Source: Pirellulaceae bacterium (GTDB lineage Bacteria > Planctomycetota > Planctomycetia > Pirellulales > Pirellulaceae). From it: a stretch of DNA of 64,000 nt. Positions within the stretch are counted from its first letter, which is position 1. The number at the start of each line of letters is the position of its first letter. The translations under genes were made by a program, and so were the position numbers. The notes beneath the pieces were generated by a model. It ran no database searches, had not been told where the DNA came from, and worked only from the letters and a program-made list of their open reading frames with translations. This document shows, piece by piece, positions 63,261 to 64,000 of this stretch. The stretch covers positions 37,010-101,009 of the forward strand of contig JAKVCA010000029.1 of NCBI GenBank assembly GCA_022448315.1, in the 5' to 3' direction.

Positions 63261-63902
63261 CCAACGAACGGTGGGGTCGGTCAAGGGGCTGGATTATTAT
63301 GGAGGCACTCGCTTATCGCAAGCCACAGTCTTATCCTTTCAAATCGACGCTTGCGGTTTCTGACGGTGAGAGTCCGACCACGCAGGCGGCGTGGCAAAGA
63401 GGGATGGATGCGTGGTTCTTTGGAGTTGTGACGCGATCCATCGGCACAGAACGGAAAAACGAAGCATAGCCTGGTTCGAAGCACTCGTGGGATCCCCGCG
63501 GCGTCCGAAGACCAAATACGGCAGCGGCTGGATCGGGATGGTGTGTGGCTCTCTTGCAAAGAGCCGGAGTAACCATGGCACGCGGTAATGTTCAGAACAC
63601 CATTGCTTCCCGATCTTCGTCCAGAAGTTGCCCTCCATCCAAATGAGATGGCGATCGGAGTTCGTGAGGTGGCGGCGTGTTCGGATACCCACTCGACCGT
63701 TTTCCTCGGCCATAGCGCGGAGTGTGCGAATCCCTAGGGAGGTGGGATAGGAAGTGCAAGTGGTGGGTCTCAGAAACTCCCACCGCGCAACCACGGAAGT
63801 TGTGACTTTTATTTCATAATGATGAGTCGGGAAGGATCGTGTTGGGGGGCCTCCGCAACGCTCCTGCCTCATCGCGGTTCGTTTCGCGACCTGAAGAGAC
63901 CA
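63261..63902. other. Intergenic region, 642 nt, no gene recognised
   Basis: Between the transporter start and the partial YHS-like gene, both minus strand. Several long open frames exist on both strands but with high Arg/Ser/Pro composition and no family features. The hairpin GGCTCT-N7-AGAGCC near 63545-63563 lacks a T-tract. Could be a decayed gene, but nothing matches. Confidence 0.5.
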
Positions 63903-64000
63903 TTAGGATTCAATCTTCACGATCATGTTAGCGGCGTCTTTCTGAAATCGGGTTCGACATCCTTTAGAGCAGAAGTGTGTAGCGAAGTCGTTGACGTGAG
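63903..64000 (-). CDS. C-terminal end of a YHS/TRASH-like metal-binding domain protein, partial
   Basis: Reading from the window edge, the minus strand encodes VNDFATHFCSKGCRTRF then QKDAANMIVKIES and TAA at 63903-63905. HFCSKGCRTRFQKD is close to the C-terminal half of YHS domains (YFCSEGCRERF...), with two cysteines spaced C-x3-C that could bind metal. The N terminus lies beyond the window, so length and function are unknown; such domains occur in copper-handling and small stand-alone proteins. Confidence 0.75.
   Translation of the reverse strand, partial: HVNDFATHFCSKGCRTRFQKDAANMIVKIES

Noticed and set aside
63545..63563. Hairpin GGCTCT/AGAGCC near the end of the window as a terminator or tRNA arm
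   Set aside because: No T-tract and no cloverleaf elements; GGTTCGAA at about 63472 is not set in a tRNA context.
63339..63872. 177-codon open frame on the minus strand downstream of the YHS-like gene
   Set aside because: Many Arg, Pro, Ser and His, no hydrophobic core pattern, no motif; overlapping frames look equally random.

Overview
The window reads as chromosomal DNA of a planctomycete, probably of the Pirellulales (Rhodopirellula/Blastopirellula relatives). This is inferred from family content, not from a marker gene: two adjacent pairs of large secreted DUF1549/DUF1553 proteins with DUF1501 proteins, a PVC-type heme-binding HEAT-repeat protein, an ECF sigma factor paired with a membrane Ser/Thr kinase, YdjY and DUF1570-like secreted proteins, a DrbA-like alpha/beta hydrolase, and a formylmethanofuran dehydrogenase/FhcB-type gene of tetrahydromethanopterin-linked C1 metabolism. 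Genes sit on both strands in short runs with weak Shine-Dalgarno signals and frequent GTG/TTG starts. I saw no rRNA, tRNA, CRISPR array, transposase or prophage.

Layout. 1-9.2 kb: the 3' part of a DUF1549/DUF1553 gene with its DUF1501 partner, facing a PVC heme/HEAT protein and a Ser/Thr kinase. 9.4-14.2 kb: release-factor-like protein, FdhF/YdeP molybdoenzyme, glucose-dehydrogenase-like enzyme, small basic DNA-binding-like protein. 14.2-21.5 kb: a long spacer, a Tat/lipobox FlgI-like protein whose P-ring halves are split by HEAT repeats, SMC, and CrcB. 21.6-32.4 kb: PQQ-type beta-propeller, GNAT, three separate HExxH proteins, FKBP, RluA, a YdjY protein with a perfect 15-bp tandem repeat, flavin reductase. 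32.5-38.7 kb: HflX, SDR, double-GNAT, Rieske ferredoxin, LpxL-like acyltransferase, a lineage-specific protein. 39.1-42.9 kb: a compact run of DrbA/OleB-like hydrolase, CitG-like enzyme (4-nt TTGA overlap), PTPS-like enzyme, then a membrane protein and CoaD. 43-51.3 kb: SGNH hydrolase, TauE/SafE permease, the second PSCyt1/DUF1549/DUF1553-DUF1501 pair and a secreted protein. 51.5-64 kb: FhcB, thioredoxin-trypsin fusion, LplT-like MFS, kinase plus ECF sigma factor, a decayed DUF1501 remnant, Gfo/Idh/MocA oxidoreductase, acidic lipoprotein, bile-acid/sodium-type symporter, and the C-terminal end of a YHS-like protein.

How the genes fit together. The DUF1549/DUF1553-DUF1501 pairs, heme/HEAT protein, PQQ propeller, SGNH hydrolase and Gfo/Idh/MocA enzyme form the exported repertoire associated in planctomycetes with breakdown of complex organic matter; this is inference from family context. 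The CitG-like and PTPS-like genes, with FhcB 11 kb away, fit a dispersed H4MPT/methanofuran C1 pathway. The kinase-sigma pair is a typical planctomycete signalling module. Housekeeping genes (smc, hflX, coaD, rluA-like, crcB) are interspersed.

Nothing here is a clear unprecedented system. The items most worth a second look are the HEAT-interrupted FlgI lipoprotein, the hydrolase/CitG/PTPS operon, the scar of a third DUF1501 locus beside the sigma factor, the small histone-tail-like protein, and an unstarted open frame at 45.1-45.4 kb.
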